64,000 bases of DNA from Rhodobacteraceae bacterium M382 (lineage in GTDB: Bacteria > Pseudomonadota > Alphaproteobacteria > Rhodobacterales > Rhodobacteraceae): the NCBI GenBank assembly GCA_025141015.1, contig CP081098.1, forward strand, positions 2,176,501 to 2,240,500, read 5' to 3'. The translations under genes and the position numbers were made by a program. The notes below the pieces were generated by a model. It was not told the origin of the DNA. It was given only the letters and a program-made list of their open reading frames with translations, and searched no databases. This document shows, in pieces, positions 8,192-17,727 of this stretch. Position 1 is the stretch's first letter. Every line of letters begins with the position of its first letter.

Positions 8192-10159
8192 ATGGTTACA
8201 GAACTCGGTCATTTCGCCCTCGTCCTCGCATTTGTGGTTGCTATCTTTCAGATGGTGGTACCGCTGATTGGAGCCCATAAACGCTGGCCTGGATGGATGG
8301 CCGTTGCGGAACCTGCGGCACATGCCCAGTTCCTGCTGACGGCGCTGTCCTTTGGCGCGTTGACCTGGGCGTTCGTTACATCTGATTTTTCGCTGAAACT
8401 GGTCTGGGCCAACAGCCATTCGGCCAAGCCGATGCTGTACAAGATTTCCGGCACCTGGGGGAATCACGAAGGATCCATGTTGCTATGGGTGCTGATCGTG
8501 ACCCTGTTCGGGGCCACGGCGGCCAGTTTTGGCGGCGGCCTGCCACCCTCGTTGAAGGCGCGTGTACTGGCGGTGCAAAGCGCCATCGCGGTGGCGTTTT
8601 TTGCCTTTATCCTGTTCACCTCGAACCCGTTCCTGCGTCTGGCGGTCCCGCCCTTTGACGGGCAGGACCTGAATCCTCTGCTGCAGGATCCCGGTTTGGC
8701 GTTTCACCCGCCGTTCCTGTATCTGGGGTATGTGGGGCTGAGCATGGCGTTCAGCTTTGCCGTGGCGGCGTTGATCGAGGGCCGCGTGGATGCGGCCTGG
8801 GGGCGCTGGGTGCGGCCCTGGACGCTGGCGGCCTGGGTGTTTTTGACCATTGGCATCGCTCTGGGGTCTTGGTGGGCCTATTACGAATTGGGCTGGGGTG
8901 GGTTCTGGTTCTGGGACCCGGTAGAAAATGCCTCCTTCATGCCCTGGCTGCTGGCGGCGGCGCTGTTGCATTCGGCCATCGTGGTGGAAAAACGCGAAGC
9001 GCTGAAAAGCTGGACCATTCTGTTGGCAATTCTGGCCTTTGGGTTTTCGCTGATCGGGACATTCATTGTGCGCTCGGGGTTGCTGACATCCGTGCATGCC
9101 TTTGCCAATGACCCGGAACGCGGGGTGTTTATTCTGATCATTCTGGCCGTGTTCACCGGCGGTGCGCTGACCCTGTTTGCGGCGCGCGCACAAGCGATGG
9201 AAGCCAAGGGTGTCTTTGGGATGGTCAGCCGCGAGAGTATGTTGATTACGAACAACATCCTGTTGGCTGTCAGCTGTTTCGTTGTCTTTTTCGGGACCAT
9301 GTGGCCGATTCTGGCTGAGATGTTCTTTGATCGCAAACTGAGCGTTGGACCGCCCTATTTCAACGCGGCCTTTACGCCGTTCATGGTGCTGTTGGGATTG
9401 ATCCTGCCGGTGGGTGCGATGCTGCCGTGGAAACGGGGCAAACTGGGGCGCACGGCCTGGTCACTGCGGTATGTGTTTCTGTTGGCCGTTGCTTTGGGCG
9501 TTTTGGCCTGGGCCATGCAGACCGGGCGCAGCGCAATGGGGCCTGTGGGATTGTTCCTGGGGTCATGGATGGTCTTTGGGGCCTTGGCCGACCTGTGGAT
9601 GCGGTCCGGGCGTGGGCTGAACCGGTTTGGCCGTCTGTTCCGCCTGCCACGCGCCGATTGGGGCAAGGCAACCGCCCATGCGGGGTTGGGTATCACCATC
9701 TTTGCCATTGCCGGGTTGACCGCCTGGGAGCGTGAAGACATTCGTATCGCCTATATGAACCAGCCCTTCGATGTGGGAGCATATACGCTGACCCTGACCG
9801 ACGTGCAGGAGGTCGAAGGGCCCAATTATCGTGCGACCCAGGGCATCGTGACGGCGGACCGGAATGGTCAGTTTGAAGCCGTCCTCCTTCCGGAAAAACG
9901 CCAATATCCGGTGGCGCGGATGCCCACCACCGAGGCAGCGATTGACTATCAATTCCTGCGCGATCTGTATGTTGTTATCGGTGACAAACAGGCGGATGGG
10001 GGCTGGACCATGCGGACCTATATCAAACCGCTGGCGAATTGGATCTGGGGTGGGTGTATCCTGATGGCCCTGGGTGGGCTTCTGAGCCTGAGTGACCGAC
10101 GGTTCCGGGTCGCGGCTGGTGCACGTAAATCCTCGACCGGCGGAGTGCCTGCGGAATGA
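8192..10159 (+). CDS. ccmF: Heme lyase CcmF
   Basis: Membrane heme lyase that, with CcmH, attaches heme to apocytochromes c in the periplasm. 655 residues with about 14-15 membrane segments and the tryptophan-rich WWD signature (ELGWGGFWFWDPVENAS, about residues 232-248). Four conserved external histidines are expected in this family; several lie in the loops. Its stop overlaps the ccmH start (ATGA, 10156-10159), so the pair is coupled. ccmABCDG are not in this window. Confidence 0.96.
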   Translation: MVTELGHFALVLAFVVAIFQMVVPLIGAHKRWPGWMAVAEPAAHAQFLLTALSFGALTWAFVTSDFSLKLVWANSHSAKPMLYKISGTWGNHEGSMLLWVLIVTLFGATAASFGGGLPPSLKARVLAVQSAIAVAFFAFILFTSNPFLRLAVPPFDGQDLNPLLQDPGLAFHPPFLYLGYVGLSMAFSFAVAALIEGRVDAAWGRWVRPWTLAAWVFLTIGIALGSWWAYYELGWGGFWFWDPVENASFMPWLLAAALLHSAIVVEKREALKSWTILLAILAFGFSLIGTFIVRSGLLTSVHAFANDPERGVFILIILAVFTGGALTLFAARAQAMEAKGVFGMVSRESMLITNNILLAVSCFVVFFGTMWPILAEMFFDRKLSVGPPYFNAAFTPFMVLLGLILPVGAMLPWKRGKLGRTAWSLRYVFLLAVALGVLAWAMQTGRSAMGPVGLFLGSWMVFGALADLWMRSGRGLNRFGRLFRLPRADWGKATAHAGLGITIFAIAGLTAWEREDIRIAYMNQPFDVGAYTLTLTDVQEVEGPNYRATQGIVTADRNGQFEAVLLPEKRQYPVARMPTTEAAIDYQFLRDLYVVIGDKQADGGWTMRTYIKPLANWIWGGCILMALGGLLSLSDRRFRVAAGARKSSTGGVPAE

Positions 10160-10638
10160 AACAGGTTTTTGTCTTGCTGATTGTGGGGTGTCTGTCCGCC
10201 ATGGCGAGCCTGTTCGCAGGATCCGGAGCAATGGCCGTTCAACCGGACGAAGTGCTCGAAGATCCGGCGCTGGAAGCACGTGCACGCGAGCTGAGCAAGG
10301 ATCTGCGCTGTCTGGTGTGTCGCAACGAAAGCATTGATGAATCCAACGCTGAACTGGCGAGGGATCTGCGGATCCTGCTGCGTGAACGGCTGGTGGCGGG
10401 GGATGACGACCAGGAAGCGATGGCGTTCATCGTCGACCGGTACGGTGAATATGTGTTGCTGCGCCCGACGGCCAATGGGGCCAATTGGATGCTTTGGGCT
10501 GCCGGGCCAGTGATGTTGCTGTTGGCGGCTTTGATGGGGTTCTATTATCTTCGGCGTCGATCGACGGCACCCGCGCGCAATGACGATGGCCTAAGCGCCG
10601 AAGAGCAGGAGCGACTGCGCAAAATTCTGGACGATTGA
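10156..10638 (+). CDS. ccmH: Cytochrome c maturation protein CcmH (short form)
   Basis: Thiol-redox subunit that reduces or presents the CXXCH motif of apocytochrome c. 160 residues: signal peptide (to about residue 26), the LRCLVCRN redox-cysteine motif near residue 52, and a C-terminal membrane segment (about 114-133). Only the CcmH domain is present, so the CcmI part must be encoded elsewhere. Overlaps ccmF by 4 bases. Confidence 0.95.
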   Translation: MKQVFVLLIVGCLSAMASLFAGSGAMAVQPDEVLEDPALEARARELSKDLRCLVCRNESIDESNAELARDLRILLRERLVAGDDDQEAMAFIVDRYGEYVLLRPTANGANWMLWAAGPVMLLLAALMGFYYLRRRSTAPARNDDGLSAEEQERLRKILDD

Positions 10639-10711
10639 CGCGGGGTTCTGCTTTTGCTGGCCTGACGCTTGGGTCAAGTTTGCGATCAACACATATTCAC
10701 GAGGCGCGCAA

Positions 10712-11488
10712 ATGGACTATCAGACGATCACCTTTGACATCACTGACGGCTTGGCGGTTCTGACGCTGAACCGGCCTGACAAGATGAACGCGCTGACCAG
10801 CCAGATGCGGGCCGAAATCGCTCATGCGATGAAGGAAGCCGCCGCGCAGGCCCGCGCCGTTGTGCTGACGGGGACGGGGGCTGCGTTTTGCACCGGGCAG
10901 GATCTCAGCGACGCTTCCAGCGGTGGGGCGCTGGATCTGGAACGCACATTGCGGGACGAATACCTGCCGATGCTGGAAGCGATTTATGATTGCCCGATCC
11001 CGACCGTGTCTGCGGTCAATGGGCCCGCCGCTGGGGCAGGGGCAAATCTGGCGCTGGCTGCGGATGTTGTGATCGCCACCGAGAGCGCCTATTTCCTGCA
11101 GGCGTTTGCCCGGATCGGGTTGATGCCGGATGCCGGCGGAACCTGGCTGCTGCCACACAAGATGGGCATGGCCAAGGCCATGGGCGCGGCGTTGTTTGCG
11201 GATCGCATTTCGGCGAAACAGGCCGATGATTGGGGCATGATATGGGAATCGGTGCCGGACACCGATTTTGATGCCCATTGGCGCAAGCGGGCCACCTGGT
11301 TGGCCACGGGGCCCAGCAAGGCCTTTGGTGCCATCAAACAATCTATCCGCGGTGCTTATCAAAAAACATTGGCGGAACAGCTGTTGGTCGAAGCCCATAT
11401 GCAGGGTGAACTGGGTCAGTCGCGCGATTTCATGGAGGGAGTCTCGGCGTTTCTGGAAAAGCGCCCAGCCAAGTTCGAAGGACGCTGA
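10712..11488 (+). CDS. Enoyl-CoA hydratase/isomerase family protein (PaaG-like)
   Basis: Crotonase-fold enzyme of 258 residues. The oxyanion-hole region GTGAAFCTGQDL (about 50-61) and NGPAAGAGANLALAAD (about 101-116) are typical, and FARIGLMPDAGG resembles the PaaG ring-oxepin isomerase of phenylacetate degradation. No other paa genes are nearby, so the substrate is uncertain; a general enoyl-CoA hydratase is the alternative. It is followed by a good terminator at 11517-11548. Confidence 0.8.
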   Translation: MDYQTITFDITDGLAVLTLNRPDKMNALTSQMRAEIAHAMKEAAAQARAVVLTGTGAAFCTGQDLSDASSGGALDLERTLRDEYLPMLEAIYDCPIPTVSAVNGPAAGAGANLALAADVVIATESAYFLQAFARIGLMPDAGGTWLLPHKMGMAKAMGAALFADRISAKQADDWGMIWESVPDTDFDAHWRKRATWLATGPSKAFGAIKQSIRGAYQKTLAEQLLVEAHMQGELGQSRDFMEGVSAFLEKRPAKFEGR

Positions 11489-11516
11489 ACCAGCCATAGG
11501 GGTGCGACCTGTGATA

Positions 11517-11548
11517 CGGCTCGGCCACTGCGGTCCGAGCCGTTTTTT
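11517..11548 (+). terminator. Rho-independent terminator after enoyl-CoA hydratase gene
   Basis: Eight-base stem CGGCTCGG / CCGAGCCG (11517-11524, 11535-11542) followed by TTTTTT. Confidence 0.88.
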
Positions 11549-11618
11549 ATTGAGGGTTTCCCGGCTCATTGGGCCCTGTGTCAGGTTGACCTTTTGGGGG
11601 CCCTGACAGGCCGTAAAA

Positions 11619-11652
11619 CAAAAACCCCGCTTGCGACCAAGCGGGGTTTTTC
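11619..11652 (-). terminator. Terminator after gltA, usable from both sides
   Basis: Stem CCCCGCTT / AAGCGGGG (11625-11632, 11639-11646) flanked by an A-run on one side and a T-run on the other. Read on the minus strand it closes gltA, 20 bases past its stop codon. Confidence 0.9.
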
Positions 11653-11672
11653 TAATGTCATCTCGCTGTTGA

Positions 11673-12965
11673 TCAGCGGTTTTCGATGTCCACGTAATCG
11701 CGCATGGTATCGCCCAGGTACAACTGACGCGGACGGCCGATTTTGGCCTGTGGATCGGCGATCATTTCCTTCCACTGCGAAATCCACCCGACAGTGCGCG
11801 ACAGCGCAAAGATCGGGGTGAACATCGAAGTGGGGAAGCCCATGGCTTCGAGAATGATCCCGGAATAGAAATCCACATTCGGGAACAGTTTCTTCTCGGC
11901 GAAATACGGATCTTCCAGCGCCTGCTTTTCCAGTTCCTTGGCGACCTGAAGGATTGGGTTGTCTTCAACACCCAGCAGGTCCAGAACCTCGTCTGCGGAT
12001 TGTTTCATCACGGTCGCGCGCGGGTCAAAGTTCTTGTAGACGCGGTGACCAAAGCCCATCAGACGGAATGGATCGTCCTTGTCCTTGGCGCGGGCAATGA
12101 ATTCGGGAATCCGGTCGACGGTGCCGATTTCTTTGAGCATTTCCAGACAGGCCTGGTTTGCACCGCCATGGGCAGGCCCCCACAGACAGGCAACACCGGC
12201 AGCGATACAGGCGAACGGGTTGGCACCCGACGACGACGCCAGACGCACGGTCGAGGTCGACGCATTCTGTTCGTGATCCGCATGCAGGGTCAGAATGCGG
12301 TCCATGGCACGGGCCAGGATCGGGTTGACCTGGTAATCTTCGCAGGGCACGGCGAAACACATCCGCAGGAAATTGGATGCATAATCCATGTCGTTGCGCG
12401 GGTATTCGAACGGCTGACCGATGGTGTATTTATACGCCATCGCAACAATGGTGGGCATCTTGGCGATCAGGCGATGGGTCGCAACTTCGCGCTGACGTGG
12501 GTCGGCAATATCGGTCGAGTCATGATAAAAGGCCGACATCGCGCCAACAACACCGACAATGATCGCCATCGGGTGGGCATCGCGGCGGAATCCGCGGAAC
12601 AGATAGACCATCTGTTCGTGAATCATCGTGTGGCGGGTGATGGTGGTTTCGAAAGTTTCCAACTGAGCCGCGTTCGGCAGCTCACCATACAGCAACAGAT
12701 AGCAGACCTCTAGGAAATGCGATTTTCCAGCCAACTGGTCGATCGGATAGCCCCGGTGCAGCAGCTCGCCCTTGTCACCGTCAATATAGGTGATGGTGCT
12801 GTCACAGCTCGCGGTCGAGGTGAAACCGGGATCATAGGTGAACACACCCGCCTGGCCATACAGTTTGCGAATGTCGACGACATCGGGGCCCGCGGTGGGC
12901 GAAAAAATCGGCAGATCATAGCTCTGGCCGTCAATCGTGAGAGTGGCGGTCTTCGTCTCGGTCAT
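11673..12965 (-). CDS. gltA: Citrate synthase
   Basis: Condenses oxaloacetate and acetyl-CoA to citrate at the entry of the TCA cycle. 430 residues, the length of the hexameric type I bacterial enzyme, with catalytic histidines in [14 protein letters not shown] and [14 protein letters not shown] and the [14 protein letters not shown] block. The ATG at 12965 is preceded by AGGAAGGGA. Upstream lie a GC-rich dyad (13025-13045) and a TTAA-N7-TTAA site (13066-13080). Confidence 0.97.
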   Translation of the reverse strand: MTETKTATLTIDGQSYDLPIFSPTAGPDVVDIRKLYGQAGVFTYDPGFTSTASCDSTITYIDGDKGELLHRGYPIDQLAGKSHFLEVCYLLLYGELPNAAQLETFETTITRHTMIHEQMVYLFRGFRRDAHPMAIIVGVVGAMSAFYHDSTDIADPRQREVATHRLIAKMPTIVAMAYKYTIGQPFEYPRNDMDYASNFLRMCFAVPCEDYQVNPILARAMDRILTLHADHEQNASTSTVRLASSSGANPFACIAAGVACLWGPAHGGANQACLEMLKEIGTVDRIPEFIARAKDKDDPFRLMGFGHRVYKNFDPRATVMKQSADEVLDLLGVEDNPILQVAKELEKQALEDPYFAEKKLFPNVDFYSGIILEAMGFPTSMFTPIFALSRTVGWISQWKEMIADPQAKIGRPRQLYLGDTMRDYVDIENR

Positions 12966-13024
12966 GGTTGTCCCTTCCTGTTACAGGCATGTGGCAGCCA
13001 ACAGGCGGCCCATGCGGGGCAGTC

Positions 13025-13045
13025 CCTGCGCACGTAATGCGCAGG
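13025..13045. promoter_or_regulatory. Inverted repeat between gltX and gltA
   Basis: Perfect 8-base arms CCTGCGCA / TGCGCAGG around CGTAA, 44 bases past the gltX stop and 60 bases before the gltA start. No T-tract; it could end gltX transcription weakly or be a protein site for gltA. Confidence 0.4.
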
Positions 13046-13065
13046 TCCGTGGTAGTGGAGCAGCG

Positions 13066-13080
13066 TTAACCGGACGTTAA
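13066..13080. promoter_or_regulatory. Putative CtrA-binding site upstream of gltA
   Basis: TTAA-CCGGACG-TTAA matches the full alphaproteobacterial CtrA consensus TTAA-N7-TTAA and is also a TTAAC/GTTAA palindrome. It lies about 100 bases upstream of the gltA start and just past the gltX stop. Binding is inferred from the motif only. Confidence 0.45.
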
Positions 13081-13088
13081 TCCAGGTC

Positions 13089-14498
13089 TTATCCAGCTGC
13101 GTCGGTCAGTCGGGCCACTGTTTCGTCGCGGCCCAGAACCAACATCATGTCAAACACCGAAGGCGTTACGGCGCGTCCAGCCAGCACAGCCCTGAGCGGA
13201 CCGGCCAGCTTGCCAAACTTGGTGCCCTGCGCTTCTGCGAATGCGTTCAGGGTCGCCTCCAGTTGATCTCGGTTCCAGCTAGCATTTTGCAACTGCGGCG
13301 TCAATTCACCCAGTATACCATCGGATACCGATGTCAGGGCTTTGGCCGCCTTTGCATCGGGTTCGATCGGGCGGGATGCCAGTGCAAAGTGTGCTTTTTC
13401 AATGAGTTCCGGGAAAGTTCGGGCCCGATCCTTGAGGCAATACATCGCACGTTCAAGATCCCGCGACTGTTTGTCATCCAGGGCCGGAAGCGCCGCTGCG
13501 GCCAGATATGCTTCGATTTCTTGCCGCAATGCAGCGTCATCGCTAACGGCGATGTGCTGACCACAGAGATTCTCGAGCTTTTTCAAATCGAAACGGGCCG
13601 GGCTTTTGCCGATTCCATCCAGATCAAACCAGTCGCGCGCCTGTTCGTCCGAGAAAAACTCATCGTCGCCATGGCTCCAGCCCAGGCGCGCCAGATAGTT
13701 GCGCATGCCCGCCGCAGGGTACCCCATGGCCTGGTATTCCTGTGCCCCCAACGCGCCGTGGCGTTTGGACAGTTTCTTGCCATCTGGTCCATGGATCAGC
13801 GGGATATGGGCCCAGACGGGAACGTCCCACCCCATGGCCTCATAGATCACCATCTGGCGCGCGGCGTTGTTCAGATGATCATCACCGCGGATCACATGGG
13901 TCACGCCCATGTCGTGGTCATCCACCACAACGGCCAGCATATAGACCGGGGTACCATCGCTGCGCAGCAGGATCATGTCGTCCAGCTGGTCATTGCGAAT
14001 GGTCACATCGCCCTGCACCTGATCCCGGATCACGGTTGCGCCCTCCTGAGGCGCCTTGATGCGGATCACATAGGGCGCGTCCGGGTGGCTGGCTGGATCA
14101 GCGTCGCGCCAGGGTGAGCGGTACAAGGTGCTGCGACCTTCGGCCTTGGCCGTTTCGCGGAAGGTGGCAATGTCTTCCTGCGATGCAAAACATTTATAGG
14201 CCTTGCCATCGGCCAGCAGCTGATGGGCGACTTCGGCGTGGCGCGCGGCACCTTCGAATTGGCTGATGACATCGCCATCATGATCCAGCCCCAGCCATTC
14301 CATGCCTTGCAAGATTGCGGCTGTGGCTTCTGGCGTGGACCGTTCCCGGTCGGTGTCTTCGATGCGCAGCAGAAATTTGCCGCCACGACCCCGGGCATAA
14401 AGCCAGTTGAACAGGGCGGTGCGGGCACCGCCGATATGCAGAAAGCCGGTGGGAGACGGAGCGAAACGGGTGACGACCGGTTTGGACATGGGAGCCAT
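13089..14498 (-). CDS. gltX: Glutamate-tRNA ligase
   Basis: Charges tRNA-Glu with glutamate in the cytoplasm. 469 residues with the class I HIGH-type motif in [14 protein letters not shown] and the KMSKS-type motif as KLSKRHGA (about residue 249). The ATG at 14498 has AAAAGGT just upstream; a second ATG at 14489 is possible. It is divergent from comEC with about 70 bases between starts. Confidence 0.95.
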   Translation of the reverse strand: MAPMSKPVVTRFAPSPTGFLHIGGARTALFNWLYARGRGGKFLLRIEDTDRERSTPEATAAILQGMEWLGLDHDGDVISQFEGAARHAEVAHQLLADGKAYKCFASQEDIATFRETAKAEGRSTLYRSPWRDADPASHPDAPYVIRIKAPQEGATVIRDQVQGDVTIRNDQLDDMILLRSDGTPVYMLAVVVDDHDMGVTHVIRGDDHLNNAARQMVIYEAMGWDVPVWAHIPLIHGPDGKKLSKRHGALGAQEYQAMGYPAAGMRNYLARLGWSHGDDEFFSDEQARDWFDLDGIGKSPARFDLKKLENLCGQHIAVSDDAALRQEIEAYLAAAALPALDDKQSRDLERAMYCLKDRARTFPELIEKAHFALASRPIEPDAKAAKALTSVSDGILGELTPQLQNASWNRDQLEATLNAFAEAQGTKFGKLAGPLRAVLAGRAVTPSVFDMMLVLGRDETVARLTDAAG

Positions 14499-14568
14499 TT
14501 ACCTTTTGGAAACCTTGAGGAGCGTAGGATTTCCGCCTGTCTACCCAGCCGGACCGCAGGGGGCAAGC

Positions 14569-16578
14569 ATGCGTCTTATCGCGGCGCTCGACAGTTTGAT
14601 AATGCAGCAACGCGGGCACCTGTTTCCCTGGGTGCCGGTTTTACTGGCCATTGGGATCGGACTTTACTTTTCACGTCTGACCGAGCCGGGGATGACGACC
14701 TACGCAGGGACGGTCGGGTTCGGGGTGCTCGCAATGGGAGTTGCCCTGCGCTGGCCCGGCGGTTTGGCCGCGCTGGTCTGGGCGGTGGCCCTGGTGGCTT
14801 TTGGGTTTGGGTTGGCCGGTCTGCGGGCGCACCGGGTGGCGGGGCCGGTGTTGGACTGGCGCTACTATGGCCCGATCGAGGGCCGCGTCGTGGGCTTGGA
14901 TCGCTCATCCACCGATGCGCCCCGGGTGACACTGGATCAGGTTTACCTGGAACGGGTCAGGCCGGACCGGCGGCCGATCAGGGTGCGGCTGTCGCTGCAT
15001 GGTCCGCCCGAGACCCTGCTGCCGGGAACCCGTGTGATGACCACAGGACATCTGATGCCGCCACAGGGGCCGGCAGAACCCGGCGGATTTGATTTTCGTC
15101 GCCATGCCTGGTTTCAGGGACTTGGCGCGGTCGGCTATACCCGAAATCCGGTCCTGATCTCTGCGCCGTCGCAGGCTGGCCAGCGTGTGTTCAAGCTGCG
15201 CATGGCGGCGTCGCGTGCCATCCGTCAGGTGTTGCCCGGCGATGTCGGAGGGTTTGCTGCCGCGGTCACCACCGGTGATCGAAGCGGTGTCAGCCAAACG
15301 GCGCTCCAGGCCTTGCGTGACAGCAACCTGGCCCATTTGTTGGCGATTTCCGGACTGCACATGGGGCTGTTGGCCGGGTTTGTTTTTGGCCTGCTGCGGG
15401 TCGGCCTGTCGCTGATCCCGTCGGTGGCCTTACGCCTGCCGGTCAAACGGATTGCAGCGGCCGGAGCCTTGGGTGTCGCCGCCGGGTATCTGGTCCTGTC
15501 AGGCGGCAACGTGGCCACAGAACGTGCCTTTGTCATGGTCGCGGTTGCGCTTGGTGCGGTGATGGTGGACCGCCGGGTCTTTAGCCTGCGCGCTGTTGCC
15601 TTGGCGGCGCTGATCGTGCTGGTGCGCCGCCCGGAAACACTGTTGGGTCCGGGGTTTCAGATGTCTTTTGCGGCCACAACCGCCCTGGTTGCTGTGTTCG
15701 GCTGGATCCGAGAGGCCGAGATCTCGTTGGGTCCGCCCTGGTTGCAGCCAATTCTGGGTGTGGTGATTTCTTCGGCCGTCGCGGGGGCGGCGACTGGCCC
15801 CGTCGGCGCAGCGCATTTCAACGCCATGGCGCATTATGGCCTGATCGCCAATCTGGTGTCGGTGCCATTGATGGGGGTGTTGGTGATTCCGGCGGCGGTG
15901 GCGGCGCTGTGCCTGTGGCCCATTGGATTGGGATGGATCGGGTTAAAGGTGATGGGGTGGGGATTGGCGTGGATTCTCGAGGTCGCACGGGTAGTGGCCG
16001 GGCTGGACGGGGCAAAGGGATATGTTGTCAGCCCGGACCCGGTGGTTCTGCCATTGATTGGGCTGGGTTTTCTGGTGATCATTCTATGGCAGGGACGTCT
16101 GAGAGGCGTCGGTCTGGTTCCTGTTGTTCTTGGTTTTGCGCTTTGGACCCAAACGGTTCGCCCCGAGGTGCTGATTGACGCCAATGGTGCATTGGTGGGG
16201 GTGATGACGGATCAGGGCCGGGCGCTGTCCAAACCCAAGGGCGCGGGGTTTGTTGCCGGGATCTGGCTCGAAAATGACGGGGATGGCGCGGATCAGACCA
16301 GTGCAGCCAGCCGCTGGGACGGACACAAGACCAGGATCCGCCGGATGCGCCTGGGGCAACGCGAGTTGGTCCATGTGATCGGCAAACGGGCCGTTGCCGA
16401 TTTTCAGGAGTGCAAGGCGAACCAGATTGTCGTTGCCTCTGTGCCCATGGATCTGCAGGGCCCTTGCGCGCATTTTGACCCGGCGCACCTGCGCGAAACC
16501 GGCAGTATTTCGGTGACAGATGGGCAGCTGAAAACCGCGCGCCAGATATCGGGCACCCGGTTGTGGACCGGTTTCTAG
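14569..16578 (+). CDS. comEC: ComEC/Rec2 family DNA uptake channel
   Basis: Inner-membrane channel for single-stranded DNA entry in natural transformation; in R. capsulatus ComEC is also needed by recipients of gene transfer agent DNA (established knowledge). From the ATG at 14569 it has 669 residues: an N-terminal DUF4131-like region with several membrane segments, an OB-like segment (about 95-190), and a competence domain with LLAISGLHMGLLAG near residue 262 and many membrane helices. The C-terminal 170 residues are a short soluble tail without the metallo-beta-lactamase HXHXDH motif seen in Bacillus ComEC, as is common in alphaproteobacteria. The frame stays open upstream into gltX, but a start there would overlap gltX. 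Confidence 0.87.
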   Translation: MRLIAALDSLIMQQRGHLFPWVPVLLAIGIGLYFSRLTEPGMTTYAGTVGFGVLAMGVALRWPGGLAALVWAVALVAFGFGLAGLRAHRVAGPVLDWRYYGPIEGRVVGLDRSSTDAPRVTLDQVYLERVRPDRRPIRVRLSLHGPPETLLPGTRVMTTGHLMPPQGPAEPGGFDFRRHAWFQGLGAVGYTRNPVLISAPSQAGQRVFKLRMAASRAIRQVLPGDVGGFAAAVTTGDRSGVSQTALQALRDSNLAHLLAISGLHMGLLAGFVFGLLRVGLSLIPSVALRLPVKRIAAAGALGVAAGYLVLSGGNVATERAFVMVAVALGAVMVDRRVFSLRAVALAALIVLVRRPETLLGPGFQMSFAATTALVAVFGWIREAEISLGPPWLQPILGVVISSAVAGAATGPVGAAHFNAMAHYGLIANLVSVPLMGVLVIPAAVAALCLWPIGLGWIGLKVMGWGLAWILEVARVVAGLDGAKGYVVSPDPVVLPLIGLGFLVIILWQGRLRGVGLVPVVLGFALWTQTVRPEVLIDANGALVGVMTDQGRALSKPKGAGFVAGIWLENDGDGADQTSAASRWDGHKTRIRRMRLGQRELVHVIGKRAVADFQECKANQIVVASVPMDLQGPCAHFDPAHLRETGSISVTDGQLKTARQISGTRLWTGF

Positions 16579-16865
16579 GGTGCAGGCCCCATTGTTTCGG
16601 CACCTTTAGCTGCGCTTCCATGACCTCGCAACAGTCTGGGTTGGGCCGGCCATAGCTGTGTTACGGACAAGCGGCGTATTCCACTGACATGGACTGCGCT
16701 GCTCTACAGGTTAAGCGGGGTGGCTCATCGAGCGAGTCGCATTGTTTCGAAGACAAACTGTTCCTGGGCAGAGGCATCGAGTCTCAGAAAAATACGGACA
16801 AACTGGCAGCATTGGATCAACGCACCCAGACGCCAAGCGCGTCCGGACCCGCAAGATGCCCAGGC
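16579..16865. other. Intergenic region between convergent comEC and lexA
   Basis: About 290 bases between two convergent genes. I see no tRNA, convincing terminator or supported ORF; small frames here lack ribosome sites. Confidence 0.5.
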
Positions 16866-17561
16866 TCAGTAGGTCCGAATCAACCCGACCAACCGGCCCT
16901 GAACCTTGACCTGTTCCGCAGGATAGACCCGAGTTTCATAGGCCGGGTTCGCCGCCTCGAGCGCAATCGAATGGCCGTGGCGCAGAAAGCGTTTCAGCGT
17001 CGCCTCGTGATCTTCGACAAGGGCAACGACGATATCGCCGTTGTCGGCCGTGTTCGATTCACGGATCACCACGATGTCACCATCGTTGATCCCGGCTTCG
17101 ATCATCGAATCGCCCTTGACCTCTAACGCATAATGATCGCCCGAGGCGGATAGCATCTGATTGGGAACAGCAACCTGGTGCGACACCTGACTGATGGCTT
17201 CGATGGGTACACCGGCGGCAATGCGGCCCATAACCGGCAGTTCCACGGCCGTCATCACCATTGGTTCCGTATTGGCCGGGCGGCTGGAGTTGGGTTTGTT
17301 GCCTTCGATGACCCGCGGTGTGAAACCGCCGCTGTCATGGCCCAGGCTGTCGGGCAGGCGGATGATTTCAATGGCGCGGGCCCGATGGGCCAGTCGACGG
17401 ATAAACCCGCGTTCCTCCAACGCCGTGATCAGACGGTGGATTCCGGATTTGGATCGCAGATCCAACGCGATCTTCATTTCATCAAAGCTGGGCGGAACAC
17501 CGTCCTTTTTCATGCGTTGATGAATGAATTCCAGCAGTTCCAGCTGTTTCTTGGTCAGCAT
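16866..17561 (-). CDS. lexA: SOS response repressor LexA
   Basis: Represses DNA damage genes and self-cleaves when RecA is activated. From the ATG at 17561 (AGGGGGTG upstream) it has 231 residues: a winged-helix N-terminus ([13 protein letters not shown]), a linker, the cleavage site Ala116-Gly117 in RIAAGVP, and the catalytic pair Ser152 (GDSMIE) and Lys190 (TLKRF). A frame extension to 17594 is less likely. A GTTC-N7-GTTC box 46 bases upstream indicates autoregulation. In R. capsulatus LexA also affects gene transfer agent expression (established knowledge). Confidence 0.96.
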   Translation of the reverse strand: MLTKKQLELLEFIHQRMKKDGVPPSFDEMKIALDLRSKSGIHRLITALEERGFIRRLAHRARAIEIIRLPDSLGHDSGGFTPRVIEGNKPNSSRPANTEPMVMTAVELPVMGRIAAGVPIEAISQVSHQVAVPNQMLSASGDHYALEVKGDSMIEAGINDGDIVVIRESNTADNGDIVVALVEDHEATLKRFLRHGHSIALEAANPAYETRVYPAEQVKVQGRLVGLIRTY

Positions 17562-17606
17562 TCGGTGACACCCCCTGGCCTGTGGTTGGTCCATACGTTT
17601 GGTTTT

Positions 17607-17621
17607 GTTCTACGCATGTTC
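17607..17621 (-). promoter_or_regulatory. SOS box (LexA operator) of lexA
   Basis: GTTC-TACGCAT-GTTC on the plus strand, an exact match to the alphaproteobacterial direct-repeat SOS box GTTC-N7-GTTC. It is 46 bases upstream of the lexA start, where a promoter operator is expected. Confidence 0.87.
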
Positions 17622-17727
17622 CCGTTTTGTGTCAACAGTGTTGCTGCTTTGGTCCAATGGGCGGCGCACCCGCCCGTTTCTGGTGATGGGCAGCAAGGCG
17701 GTGAACGTCAGGCCCGGATTTAAACGG

